This document shows positions 1 to 5,107 of a stretch of 5,107 bases of DNA, piece after piece. The position numbers and the translations under genes were made by a program. This DNA comes from an uncultured Actinomycetes bacterium. Its GTDB lineage: Bacteria; Actinomycetota; Thermoleophilia; Gaiellales; F1-60-MAGs149. A model generated the notes under the pieces. That model made no database searches and was not told the DNA's origin. It worked only from the letters and a program-made list of their open reading frames with translations. Location: NCBI GenBank assembly GCA_903960645.1, contig CAJCBN010000384.1, positions 1 to 5,107 on the forward strand. The letters are read 5' to 3'. Each line of letters starts with the position of its first letter. Position 1 is the first letter of the stretch.

Positions 1-1173
1 CTCCTCCGAGATGCCGACGCGCTCGGCGGCCTCCTCGATCGGCGCGACGACGCTCAGCACCGTCCCGCCCGTGTGCTCGAAGTTGCCGCCGGGGACGATG
101 TTCCAGACGTCCTTGGCGAGGGCCGCGGCGAGGGGGTCGGTGACGACCGCGTCGACCTGCTCGGGCGTCCAGATGAAGGTGAGCCCCTCCTCCCCCTCCG
201 TGTCGGCGTCCTGCCCCGAGGCGAGCCCGCCCTCGGGCAGCGACAGCTCACGATCCATGTAGCGCAGCGTCGAGCGTGCGACGTCGGCGTAGTGCTCGCT
301 GTCCGCCGCCAGCGCCGCGTGCGCGTACGCACTCGCCAGCAGGGCGTTGTCGTAGAGCATCTTCTCGAAGTGCGGCACGAGCCAGTGGCCATCGACGGCG
401 TAGCGGTGGAAGCCACCGCCGATCTGGTCGTGGATCCCGCCGTCCGCCATGCGGTTGAGCGTCAGGCGCGACATGTACTGGCCGTCCCGGCCGCGGCTGC
501 GATCGTCGCAGCCAAACAGGAACGGGAAGATCGGACTCGGCGGGAACTTCGGCGCGCCGCCGAAACCGCCGTGCACCTGATCGAACATCGTGGCGAGCTT
601 CGCGATGACCCGATCGATCAGCTCGCCGCCGGGCGGATCGTCGTAGTCCGCCTCCTCGCTGGCGTGCCGGTCATTGGTGGCGCGGAGCGCCGTCGAGATG
701 CGCTCGGCCTGGGCCTCAACGTCGCCGCGCCGCTCGCGGTACGTCTCGCTGACCGCCTCCATCACCTGCTGGAAGCTCGGCATGCCCGGGCGCGTCTGCG
801 GCGGAAAGTACGTGCCGCCGTAGAACGGCCGCCCATCGGGGGTCAGCCACATCGTCATCGGCCAGCCGCCGTGGCCGGTCAGTCCGACGACCGCCTCCAT
901 GTAGAGGGCATCGACGTCGGGCCGCTCCTCGCGGTCGACCTTCACGTTGACGAACAGGCGATTCATCATCGTCGCCGTCGCCGCGTCCTCGAACGACTCG
1001 TGTGCCATCACGTGGCACCAGTGGCATGAGGCGTAGCCGATGCTCAGCAGGACGGGCACATCGCGCTCAGCCGCCTCGGCGAATGCGGCCTCGCCCCACG
1101 GCTGCCAGTCGACCGGGTTGTCGGCGTGCTGGAGCAGATACGGGGAGGTCTCGTGCGCGAGGCGATTCGGCAT
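1..1173 (-). CDS. YyaL/DUF255 thioredoxin-domain protein (SSP411/SPATA20-like), 3' end missing
   Basis: The first 391 residues are visible; the family usually runs to roughly 600-700, so about the last 40% lies beyond the left edge. The N-terminal half is a thioredoxin-like domain (about residues 1-165) with the family opening NRLAHETSPYLLQHADNPV (residues 3-21), a CHWC redox motif at 50-53 followed by VMAHESFED, KVDREERPDVD at 78-88, GGWP at 102-105 and GGTYFP at 119-124. The second part resembles an alpha/alpha six-barrel (N-acylglucosamine 2-epimerase/glycosidase-like), with GGFGGAPKFP at 202-211, HFEKMLYDN at 268-276 and DADTEGEEG at 322-330. The family's biochemical role is not firmly established; the CxxC suggests thiol-disulfide chemistry. 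No signal peptide is seen, so it is probably cytoplasmic. The ATG at 1171-1173 is the only reasonable start, because an in-frame TGA lies 27 nt upstream. The Shine-Dalgarno sequence is weak (GAAG). Family assignment is firm; function is not. Confidence 0.93.
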   Translation of the reverse strand, partial: MPNRLAHETSPYLLQHADNPVDWQPWGEAAFAEAAERDVPVLLSIGYASCHWCHVMAHESFEDAATATMMNRLFVNVKVDREERPDVDALYMEAVVGLTGHGGWPMTMWLTPDGRPFYGGTYFPPQTRPGMPSFQQVMEAVSETYRERRGDVEAQAERISTALRATNDRHASEEADYDDPPGGELIDRVIAKLATMFDQVHGGFGGAPKFPPSPIFPFLFGCDDRSRGRDGQYMSRLTLNRMADGGIHDQIGGGFHRYAVDGHWLVPHFEKMLYDNALLASAYAHAALAADSEHYADVARSTLRYMDRELSLPEGGLASGQDADTEGEEGLTFIWTPEQVDAVVTDPLAAALAKDVWNIVPGGNFEHTGGTVLSVVAPIEEAAERVGISEE

Positions 1174-1200
1174 GTCGGAATCTTCGCAGTCGCCGGCGAA

Positions 1201-1278
1201 TCAGTTCGCCAAGACGTCGACGCCGACCAGCGTGCTCGCGTACTGGCGGAGCTCACGGACGCCGATGGAATCAGCCAT
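1201..1278 (-). pseudogene. Truncated Phd/YefM-type antitoxin remnant (25-codon ORF)
   Basis: An ATG at 1276-1278 opens a 25-codon frame whose residues 6-15 read GVRELRQYAS. This closely resembles the N-terminal DNA-binding stretch of many actinobacterial Phd/YefM antitoxins (typically VGVRELRQ-ASxxLRRVxAGE). The similarity ends after about 17 residues. The ORF then reads through VGVDVLAN to a TGA at 1201-1203, and none of the three frames continues the antitoxin sequence or encodes a toxin. The TGA is 27 nt upstream of the DUF255 start, so the frame could act as a short translated leader. I infer a decayed toxin-antitoxin locus whose body was deleted next to the DUF255 gene. Alternatives are a chance ORF or a genuine small peptide. 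The family resemblance comes from recall of the motif, not from a search. Confidence 0.5.
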
Positions 1279-1291
1279 GTGCGTCACGGTA
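1279..1291 (-). promoter_or_regulatory. Possible leaderless-type -10 box before the antitoxin remnant and DUF255 gene
   Basis: On the minus strand TACCGT (1291 to 1286) fits TAnnnT and lies 7 nt before the ATG at 1278. This is the same spacing as TAGAAT before the intact antitoxin at 2789. No convincing -35 box is visible. It lies just after the peroxiredoxin hairpin, so it could supply transcription for the DUF255 gene, which otherwise has no obvious promoter. The assignment rests on one short motif. Confidence 0.3.
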
Positions 1292-1306
1292 GCCCATGGC
1301 TGAACG

Positions 1307-1352
1307 CGCACATGGCGGGCGGCAGTCCCCCGACCGGCCGCCCGCCAGTGCG
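1307..1352 (-). terminator. Strong GC hairpin after the peroxiredoxin gene (no U-tract)
   Basis: The hairpin starts 8 nt after the peroxiredoxin stop codon. Arms 1313-1323 and 1337-1347 are perfect 11-bp complements (TGGCGGGCGGC with GCCGCCCGCCA) around a 13-nt loop. The stem continues with five more pairs (1307-1311 with 1348-1352) after a single bulged A at 1312, giving 16 pairs almost all G:C. No run of T follows on the minus strand (the next bases read GTTCAGCC), so it is not a classic intrinsic terminator. U-less hairpins of this kind are common after genes in high-GC bacteria, where they may terminate transcription or protect the 3' end. Its position fits the end of a monocistronic peroxiredoxin transcript. 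Confidence 0.7.
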
Positions 1353-1360
1353 TCTCGTGC

Positions 1361-2023
1361 CTAGCCCTTGGGCTGCGGCACAATGCGGATGTACGGCTTG
1401 GGCTCGTTCCAGCCCTCGGGCCAGATCTCCTTGGCCTGCTCGTTGTTGACCGAGCCCGCGATGATCACGTCGTCGCCCTGCTGCCACTGGGCGGGCGTCG
1501 CGACCTTGTGCTTCGCGGTCAGCTGCAGCGAGTCGATCACGCGCAGCACCTCGTCGAAGTTGCGGCCCGTGGTCATCGGGTAGGCGAGGATCAGCTTGAT
1601 CTTCTTGTCCGGACCGATCACGAACACGTTGCGCACCGTCTGATTGTCGGCGGGCGTGCGCTCGAGCGGGTCGCCGCTGATCTCAGCGGGGAGCATGTCG
1701 TAGAGCTTCGACACGTTGAAGTCCGTATCGCCGATCATCGGGAAGTTCGGGCGCGTGCCCTGCGTCTCCTCGATGTCATCTGCCCACAGCTCGTGACGGT
1801 CGACGGCGTCGACCGAGAGGCCGATGATCTTGACGCCGCGCTTCTGGAACTCGCCGTTGATGCTGGCCATGTAGCCGAGCTCGGTCGTGCAGACGGGCGT
1901 GAAGTCCTTGGGGTGCGAGAAGAGCACGGCCCACGAGTCGCCGATCCAGTCGTGGAAGTCGATCTCGCCTACGGTCGTCTGCGCCGTGAAGTTCGGCGCG
2001 GTGTCGTTGATGCGAATGCCCAT
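1361..2023 (-). CDS. 1-Cys peroxiredoxin (Prx6/AhpC-TSA family)
   Basis: A complete 220-residue protein, the normal length for Prx6-type enzymes. These reduce H2O2, organic hydroperoxides and peroxynitrite through a single peroxidatic cysteine. The thioredoxin-fold AhpC/TSA domain covers about residues 4-150 and carries the family signature HPKDFTPVCTTELG (37-50). Cys45 is the peroxidatic residue, Thr42 and Arg131 (in TVRNVFVIGPD) complete the active site, and His37 is the Prx6-type histidine. The 1-cysPrx C-terminal domain follows at about 157-200. Cys45 is the only cysteine, so there is no resolving cysteine and an outside thiol must regenerate the enzyme. There is no signal peptide; it should be cytosolic. 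AGGAG (2037 to 2033) lies 9 nt before the ATG and fixes the start. The gene has its own upstream inverted repeat and a strong hairpin downstream, so it is probably monocistronic. Confidence 0.96.
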   Translation of the reverse strand: MGIRINDTAPNFTAQTTVGEIDFHDWIGDSWAVLFSHPKDFTPVCTTELGYMASINGEFQKRGVKIIGLSVDAVDRHELWADDIEETQGTRPNFPMIGDTDFNVSKLYDMLPAEISGDPLERTPADNQTVRNVFVIGPDKKIKLILAYPMTTGRNFDEVLRVIDSLQLTAKHKVATPAQWQQGDDVIIAGSVNNEQAKEIWPEGWNEPKPYIRIVPQPKG

Positions 2024-2050
2024 GTCGGGGGTCTCCTAGGGGGGTTCGGG

Positions 2051-2085
2051 ATCCTCATCCTAGCTGCATGAGGATTGCTTGTTTC
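2051..2085 (-). promoter_or_regulatory. Peroxiredoxin promoter with inverted-repeat operator candidate
   Basis: A perfect 8-bp inverted repeat, ATCCTCAT (2051-2058) and ATGAGGAT (2068-2075), is separated by 9 bp, so the half-site centres lie 17 bp apart, between one and two helical turns. The left half overlaps a minus-strand TAGGAT (-10 candidate, 2062 to 2057). The right half falls in the -10/-35 spacer, upstream of a weak -35 candidate GAAACA (2085 to 2080) at 17-bp spacing. The predicted transcript would start near 2050 and carry the AGGAG site in a leader of about 25 nt. A dimeric repressor bound here would block RNA polymerase. The regulator is not identifiable from the site. Confidence 0.5.
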
Positions 2086-2145
2086 ATCTATTGGATCGAG
2101 TTATACCAGCGATGGGGTGGGCATGGCGCGTGGTGGCCCCGCCGC

Positions 2146-2547
2146 CTAGAGGCAGCTGACGCCGGCCCGCTCGGCGACGGCACGCAGCTGCCGGTCGCAG
2201 GTCGCGAGCTCAAGGCCCATGTCCACGGCGATCAAGAGGTACGACGCGTCGTAGGCAGAGAGCCCCGTCCGGTGCGCGACATCGAGCAGCGCCCTCGTCT
2301 CCCGGTGGTCGGGGACCGCGACGATCGGGCAGTCGGCCAGCGCGGCGAGGGTCGCGTGGGCACCGTCGATCGACAGGCGATCTCGACGCACCGCCTGAAC
2401 CAGCGCGTGAACCACCTCGCTGAACCAGATCGACGGCACGTAGGCCGTATCGCCGGCGAGACGATCCACGACGGCCTTGCCGACCGCCCCCGACTCATCG
2501 TCGAACGCGGCCTCAAGCACAGCGGAGGCATCGAGGACGAATGGCAC
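2146..2547 (-). CDS. vapC: VapC-like PIN-domain toxin (type II toxin-antitoxin RNase)
   Basis: A 133-residue single-domain PIN protein, the usual VapC length. PIN toxins are Mg2+/Mn2+-dependent endoribonucleases that cut tRNA or rRNA and stop growth when the antitoxin is lost. All four expected acidic metal-binding residues are present: Asp6 in VLDASA, Glu44 in WFSEVVHAL, Asp100 in LSAYDASYL and Asp118 in LATCDRQL. The protein therefore looks intact and active. It starts with GTG at 2547, whose first base is also the last base of the antitoxin stop codon, so translation is probably coupled. GGGAAGAAG inside the end of the antitoxin gene can serve as the Shine-Dalgarno site. It is the second gene of a two-gene operon. 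The vapC name is by family; the RNA target cannot be read from the sequence. Confidence 0.93.
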   Translation of the reverse strand: MPFVLDASAVLEAAFDDESGAVGKAVVDRLAGDTAYVPSIWFSEVVHALVQAVRRDRLSIDGAHATLAALADCPIVAVPDHRETRALLDVAHRTGLSAYDASYLLIAVDMGLELATCDRQLRAVAERAGVSCL

Positions 2548-2789
2548 TACAGCTTCTTCCCGTCGTCGATCCAGGAGCGGATCTCCGCCGGGGTCGCCTT
2601 GACGCCGAGTTCCCGCTTGAGGGCCCGCAGGCGATCTACCGCCGCGACGCGCCCATCCTCCACGTCAACGGCTGGCACCAAACGCGCGACCGGCTTGCCA
2701 TGGCGCGTGATCGTGATCTCGCGGCCTGCTTCGACGTCGCCGATCAGTCGGGAGAGGTGGGTCTTGGCTTCGTACACGCTGACATCCAT
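2547..2789 (-). CDS. Phd/YefM-family antitoxin paired with the PIN toxin
   Basis: An 80-residue protein. The N-terminal Phd/YefM fold (about residues 1-45) has the hallmark MDVSVYEAKTHLSRLIGDVE followed by AGREITITRHGKPVARLVP, with KTHLSRL as the usual conserved helix. This part should dimerise and bind the promoter. The rest, from about 47 to 80, is a charged tail with WIDDGKKL at the end, as expected for the segment that wraps and inhibits the PIN toxin. The family normally also represses its own operon. I chose the ATG at 2789 over an in-frame GTG at 2828 because TAGAAT lies 7 nt before the ATG and would fall inside the longer gene; the 13 extra residues also do not resemble the family. 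There is no Shine-Dalgarno site, consistent with a leaderless message. Confidence 0.92.
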   Translation of the reverse strand: MDVSVYEAKTHLSRLIGDVEAGREITITRHGKPVARLVPAVDVEDGRVAAVDRLRALKRELGVKATPAEIRSWIDDGKKL

Positions 2790-2828
2790 AGCGCAGATTC
2801 TAGTCAGCATCTGATCAGAATTTCGCAC
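2790..2828 (-). promoter_or_regulatory. Antitoxin-toxin promoter with palindromic operator candidate
   Basis: TAGAAT on the minus strand (2802 to 2797) is a good -10 box placed 7 nt before the antitoxin ATG, so transcription would start at or next to the start codon. Just upstream is a perfect 10-bp palindrome TCTGATCAGA (2810-2819), which overlaps a second inverted pair TCAG/CTGA with a 3-nt centre (2804-2814). These sites lie in the -10/-35 spacer, where a self-repressing antitoxin-toxin complex would be expected to bind. No good -35 box is seen. Confidence 0.5.
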
Positions 2829-2849
2829 GGACGGGCGCGGGCTGCGCGA

Positions 2850-2883
2850 CGGGTGTCACGCGACCCGGGCGTAGACTCACGGC
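2850..2883 (+). promoter_or_regulatory. hutI leaderless-type promoter
   Basis: TAGACT (2872-2877) fits a TAnnnT -10 box and ends 6 nt before the hutI ATG at 2884, so the message is probably leaderless; there is no Shine-Dalgarno sequence. Upstream lies a short inverted repeat, CGGGT (2850-2854) and ACCCG (2863-2867), with 8 nt between the arms, which could be a regulator site but may be chance in such GC-rich DNA. No obvious -35 box or familiar HutC-type operator is visible. Confidence 0.45.
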
Positions 2884-4083
2884 ATGCAGCCCGCGGACCT
2901 CCTGATCGACAACCTCGCCACCCTCGCCTCGGTCGATGCGGACGGCGACTTCGGCGTCCAGCACGACGCGGCGATCGCAATCCGGAACGGGCACATCGAG
3001 GCCGTCGGCGCGCGCGAGGACGTCCTCCGACGGGTGCAGCTGGCCGATGACGCGGAGGTGATCGACGCGCGCGGCATGAGCGCGGTGCCCGGCCTCGTCG
3101 ACTGCCACACCCACATCGTCTACGGCGGCAACCGCATCCACGAGTTCGACCTGCGCGCGCAAGGTGCCGACTACGAGCGCATCGCCGCCGAGGGCGGCGG
3201 GATCAAGGCCAGCGTGAAGCTGACGCGCGAGGCGACCGATGAAGCCCTGCTCGCCGCGGCCACCAAGCGCCTGACGCGGATGCGGGCGCTCGGCACGACC
3301 ACTGCCGAGGTGAAGTCGGGCTACGGCCTCACCGCCAAGGACGAGGCACGCATGCTCGCGACGGCCAAGGCAGCGGGCGAGGCAGCAGGCGTGCGCATCA
3401 CCACCACCTGCCTGGCGCTCCACTCCACTCCGCCCGAGGCGAGCTCGCCCGATGCCTACGTGGACTACGCGATCGAGGAGATCCTGCCGGCCTGTGTCCC
3501 GCTCGCCGACGCCGCTGACGTGTTCCTTGAACGCGGCGTCTTCGACGTCGCACAATCGCGCCGTTTCCTCGAGGCCGCCCGCAGCCACGGCCTGCGCCTG
3601 CGCCTGCACGCCGACCAGTTTTCCGAGCTGGGCGCGATTCCGTTGGCGATTGAGCTGGCTGCCGCGTCCGTCGACCACCTCGAGGCCACCACCGCGGACG
3701 GCGTCCGGCTGCTCGCCGCCTCAAACGTGATCGGCGTCGGCCTCCCCGTTGCTGCGCTCACGCTGAAGCGCCCGATGCCGCCGCTGCGGCAGCTGATCGA
3801 CGCGGGCGGGCGCGTGGCCCTCGCCACCGACGCCAACCCCGGCTCCGCGCCGTGCCTGTCGCTGCCCACCACGATGCACCTGGCCTGCACGCAGATGGGC
3901 CTGTCGTGTGCCGAGGCGCTCGTGGCCGCCACCGTCGGCGGCGCCGCCGTCCTCGGCCTCGACGACGAGGTCGGCCGGCTCGCGGTTGGCTACCGGGCCG
4001 ACGTCGTGCTCGTCGACGACCCCGACTGGCGGCAGCTGATCGCCCAGCTCGGCGCCGAGCCGGCCCGCGTCATCCGCGGCTGA
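2884..4083 (+). CDS. hutI: Imidazolonepropionase (histidine degradation)
   Basis: A complete 399-residue amidohydrolase, close to the usual 400-410 for HutI. It hydrolyses 4-imidazolone-5-propionate to N-formimino-L-glutamate, the third step of histidine breakdown, in the cytosol. Family landmarks appear in order: the small beta domain with the metal-site motif DCHTHIVYGG (73-82; His75 and His77), EGGGI (103-107), KSGYGL (144-149), the conserved His180, HADQFS (242-247; metal ligand His242), SVDHLE (262-267; His265), and ATDANPGS (314-321; Asp316). Together these separate HutI from other amidohydrolases such as dihydroorotase or guanine deaminase. The ATG at 2884 sits just after a TAGACT box. 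The left neighbour is a divergent toxin-antitoxin pair and the right neighbour is convergent, so the gene is transcribed alone here, unlike the common hut operon. Confidence 0.97.
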   Translation: MQPADLLIDNLATLASVDADGDFGVQHDAAIAIRNGHIEAVGAREDVLRRVQLADDAEVIDARGMSAVPGLVDCHTHIVYGGNRIHEFDLRAQGADYERIAAEGGGIKASVKLTREATDEALLAAATKRLTRMRALGTTTAEVKSGYGLTAKDEARMLATAKAAGEAAGVRITTTCLALHSTPPEASSPDAYVDYAIEEILPACVPLADAADVFLERGVFDVAQSRRFLEAARSHGLRLRLHADQFSELGAIPLAIELAAASVDHLEATTADGVRLLAASNVIGVGLPVAALTLKRPMPPLRQLIDAGGRVALATDANPGSAPCLSLPTTMHLACTQMGLSCAEALVAATVGGAAVLGLDDEVGRLAVGYRADVVLVDDPDWRQLIAQLGAEPARVIRG

Positions 4084-4087
4084 TGTG

Positions 4088-4164
4088 ACAGAGGGGTCTG
4101 GCCCCTTTGCTCACACAAAGGGGTCAGACCCCTTTGCTCACACAAAGGGGCCAGACCCCTCTGT
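4088..4164. repeat. Mirror-symmetric three-unit palindromic repeat, likely bidirectional terminator
   Basis: Three 13-bp units, GGGGTCTGGCCCC (4093-4105), GGGGTCAGACCCC (4120-4132) and GGGGCCAGACCCC (4147-4159), repeat at exactly 27 bp with two identical linkers TTTGCTCACACAAA. Unit 3 is the exact reverse complement of unit 1. The whole 77-bp block is symmetric about base 4126: 22-bp outer arms (4088-4109 with 4143-4164) and a central 21-bp palindrome (4116-4136) match perfectly, and only the 6-nt stretches between them do not pair. It can fold as one long arm or as several small hairpins, including CCCCTTTG with CAAAGGGG around 6-nt loops. It begins 4 nt after the hutI stop and ends 4 nt before the ABC gene stop. 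Because both strands give nearly the same hairpins, it probably terminates both genes. I recall similar GGGGTCAGACCCC repeats scattered in various bacterial genomes, but cannot check that here. Confidence 0.85.
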
Positions 4165-4168
4165 TAGG

Positions 4169-5107
4169 TCAGACGATCGCGCCGAGCGAATCGCGGGCGA
4201 CGAGTTCCGCGTAGCGGCCACCGCGGGCGACGAGTTCGGCGTGCGTGCCGCGCTCGACGATGGCGCCCGCGTCCATGACGAGGATCTGATCGGCGTCGCG
4301 GACCGTCGATAGGCGGTGCGCGATGGTGATCGTCGTGCGGCCCTCGGCGAGCGCGTCGAGGGCCTCCTGCACCTGGCGCTCCGTGTCGACGTCGAGCGCG
4401 CTGGTGGCCTCGTCGAGCACGAGGATCGGCGGGTTGCGCAGGACGGTACGGGCGATCGCGATGCGCTGCTTCTCGCCGCCGGAGAAGCGGTAGCCGCGCT
4501 CGCCGACGACGGTGTCGTAGCCGCGCTCAAGGCCGATGATGTGCTCGTGGATGCGCGCCGCGCGACAGGCCTCCTCGATCTGCTCGTCGGTCGCCTCGGG
4601 ATGCGCGAAGCGGAGGTTCTCGCGCACGGTCGCGTGGAACAGGTACGTCTCCTGGCTGACGACGCCGACGAGATCGGCGAGCGATGAGAACGCAAGGTCC
4701 TTGACGTCGACGCCGTCGACACGGACGGCGCCGCGCTCCGCGTCGTAGAGCCGCGCGACGAGGTAGCCGAGCGTGGTCTTGCCCGATCCGGTCTCCCCCA
4801 CCACAGCCGTGCTCGTGCCGGGCGCCGCCAGGAACGTCGCAGCGGCGACCGTCCACGGCCCGGTCGGCTCGTAGCGGAACCAGACGTCATCGAAGGAGAT
4901 CTCGCCCCGCACGTCGGCGCGGTCCAGCGTACGCGTGCCCTCGTGCTCGTCGATATCGACCTCCAGATCGAGGTACTCGAAAATGCGATCGAACAGGGCG
5001 AGCGACGCCTGCACGTCGATGCCGACCGAGAGCAGCGCGCCGACGGGGAAGAAGATGCGCGTCTGGATGGTCGCGAAGGCGACGAGCGTACCGATGGAGA
5101 CCGCGCC
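4169..5107 (-). CDS. ABC exporter with fused membrane and ATPase domains, 5' end missing
   Basis: The C-terminal 312 residues are visible, and a full half-transporter is usually about 580-650. The first 30 or so visible residues (from base 5107) match the end of the transmembrane domain (TLVAFATIQTRIFFPVGAL), and the link to the ATPase includes DRIFEYLD. The nucleotide-binding domain is complete: A-loop Tyr79, Walker A GETGSGKTT (104-112), Q-loop Gln152 in VVSQETYLF, signature FSGGEKQRIAIAR (208-220), Walker B ILVLDE with catalytic Glu233, D-loop SALD and H-loop His264 in IAHRLST. Nothing is degenerate, so the site should hydrolyse ATP. The order membrane domain then ATPase, and the motif set, mark an MdlB/MsbA-like exporter; the substrate (lipid, drug or peptide) cannot be told. 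An internal GTG at 5014 is not the true start, since the frame stays open and homologous to the window edge. Confidence 0.95.
   Translation of the reverse strand, partial: GAVSIGTLVAFATIQTRIFFPVGALLSVGIDVQASLALFDRIFEYLDLEVDIDEHEGTRTLDRADVRGEISFDDVWFRYEPTGPWTVAAATFLAAPGTSTAVVGETGSGKTTLGYLVARLYDAERGAVRVDGVDVKDLAFSSLADLVGVVSQETYLFHATVRENLRFAHPEATDEQIEEACRAARIHEHIIGLERGYDTVVGERGYRFSGGEKQRIAIARTVLRNPPILVLDEATSALDVDTERQVQEALDALAEGRTTITIAHRLSTVRDADQILVMDAGAIVERGTHAELVARGGRYAELVARDSLGAIV

Noticed and set aside
73..1029. A 318-codon open frame on the plus strand opposite the DUF255 gene, and similar long frames at 1508-2071 (plus) and 2815-3678 (minus).
   Set aside because: They lie antisense to genes with clear family motifs, have low-complexity Arg/Ala/Val-rich translations, and are expected from the GC bias at third codon positions.
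2103..2145. Minus-strand reading after the toxin stop gives TTRHAHPIAG, and 11 nt (CACGCGCCATG) match the antitoxin region encoding TRHGKPVA, hinting at a second antitoxin remnant.
   Set aside because: The match is very short, lacks the conserved N-terminal helix, and has no start codon in place; chance is the simpler reading.
2105..2145. A possible terminator after the PIN toxin gene.
   Set aside because: Only 4-bp GC stems can be drawn and no T-run follows on the minus strand.
2790..2828. A longer antitoxin starting at the GTG at 2828.
   Set aside because: The added residues do not resemble the family, and the best -10 box and operator palindrome would fall within the coding region.
4093..4159. 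Three regularly spaced repeats resembling a very short CRISPR array.
   Set aside because: The 14-nt linkers are identical to each other and too short to be spacers, the block is symmetric, and no cas gene is present.
4085..4312. A 75-codon plus-strand ORF beginning with repeated GSGPF/GSDPF peptides.
   Set aside because: The peptide repeat is only the translation of the 27-bp DNA repeat, and the rest runs antisense to the ABC exporter ATPase domain.

Overview
The window comes from a high-GC bacterium, most likely an actinobacterium (Actinomycetota). I lean to a deep lineage such as Thermoleophilia, with low confidence and no marker gene to prove it. The reasons are strong G/C bias at third codon positions, long antisense shadow frames, GTG as well as ATG starts, and TAnnnT -10 motifs only 6-7 nt before start codons, as expected for leaderless transcripts. 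No rRNA, tRNA, CRISPR array or insertion sequence is visible.

Left part (1-2145, all minus strand). The window opens inside a YyaL/DUF255 (spermatogenesis-associated protein 20-like) gene with an N-terminal thioredoxin fold; its 3' end is cut off by the window edge. Just upstream lies a 25-codon ORF that looks like the truncated head of a Phd/YefM antitoxin. Upstream of that is a complete 1-Cys peroxiredoxin of the Prx6 type, which has its own Shine-Dalgarno site, a candidate promoter with an 8-bp inverted repeat over the -10 box, and a very strong hairpin after its stop codon. The two larger genes share a thiol-redox theme but appear to be separate transcription units.

Middle part (2146-2883). 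A complete type II toxin-antitoxin pair lies on the minus strand: a Phd/YefM-fold antitoxin followed by a PIN-domain VapC RNase with all four catalytic acidic residues, the stop and start codons overlapping by one base. It is divergent from the next gene across a 94-bp intergenic region that carries a leaderless-type promoter on each strand.

Right part (2884-5107). A complete imidazolonepropionase gene (hutI, histidine degradation) lies on the plus strand, with no other hut gene next to it. It converges on an ABC exporter gene (fused membrane and ATPase domains) whose 5' end runs off the right edge. Almost the whole 85-bp gap between the two stop codons is a 77-bp mirror-symmetric repeat made of three 13-bp GGGG-N5-CCCC units at exactly 27-bp spacing, probably acting as a bidirectional terminator.

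I see no clear undescribed multi-gene system. The most notable items are the symmetric repeat between the convergent genes, the antitoxin remnant, and the inverted repeat over the peroxiredoxin promoter.
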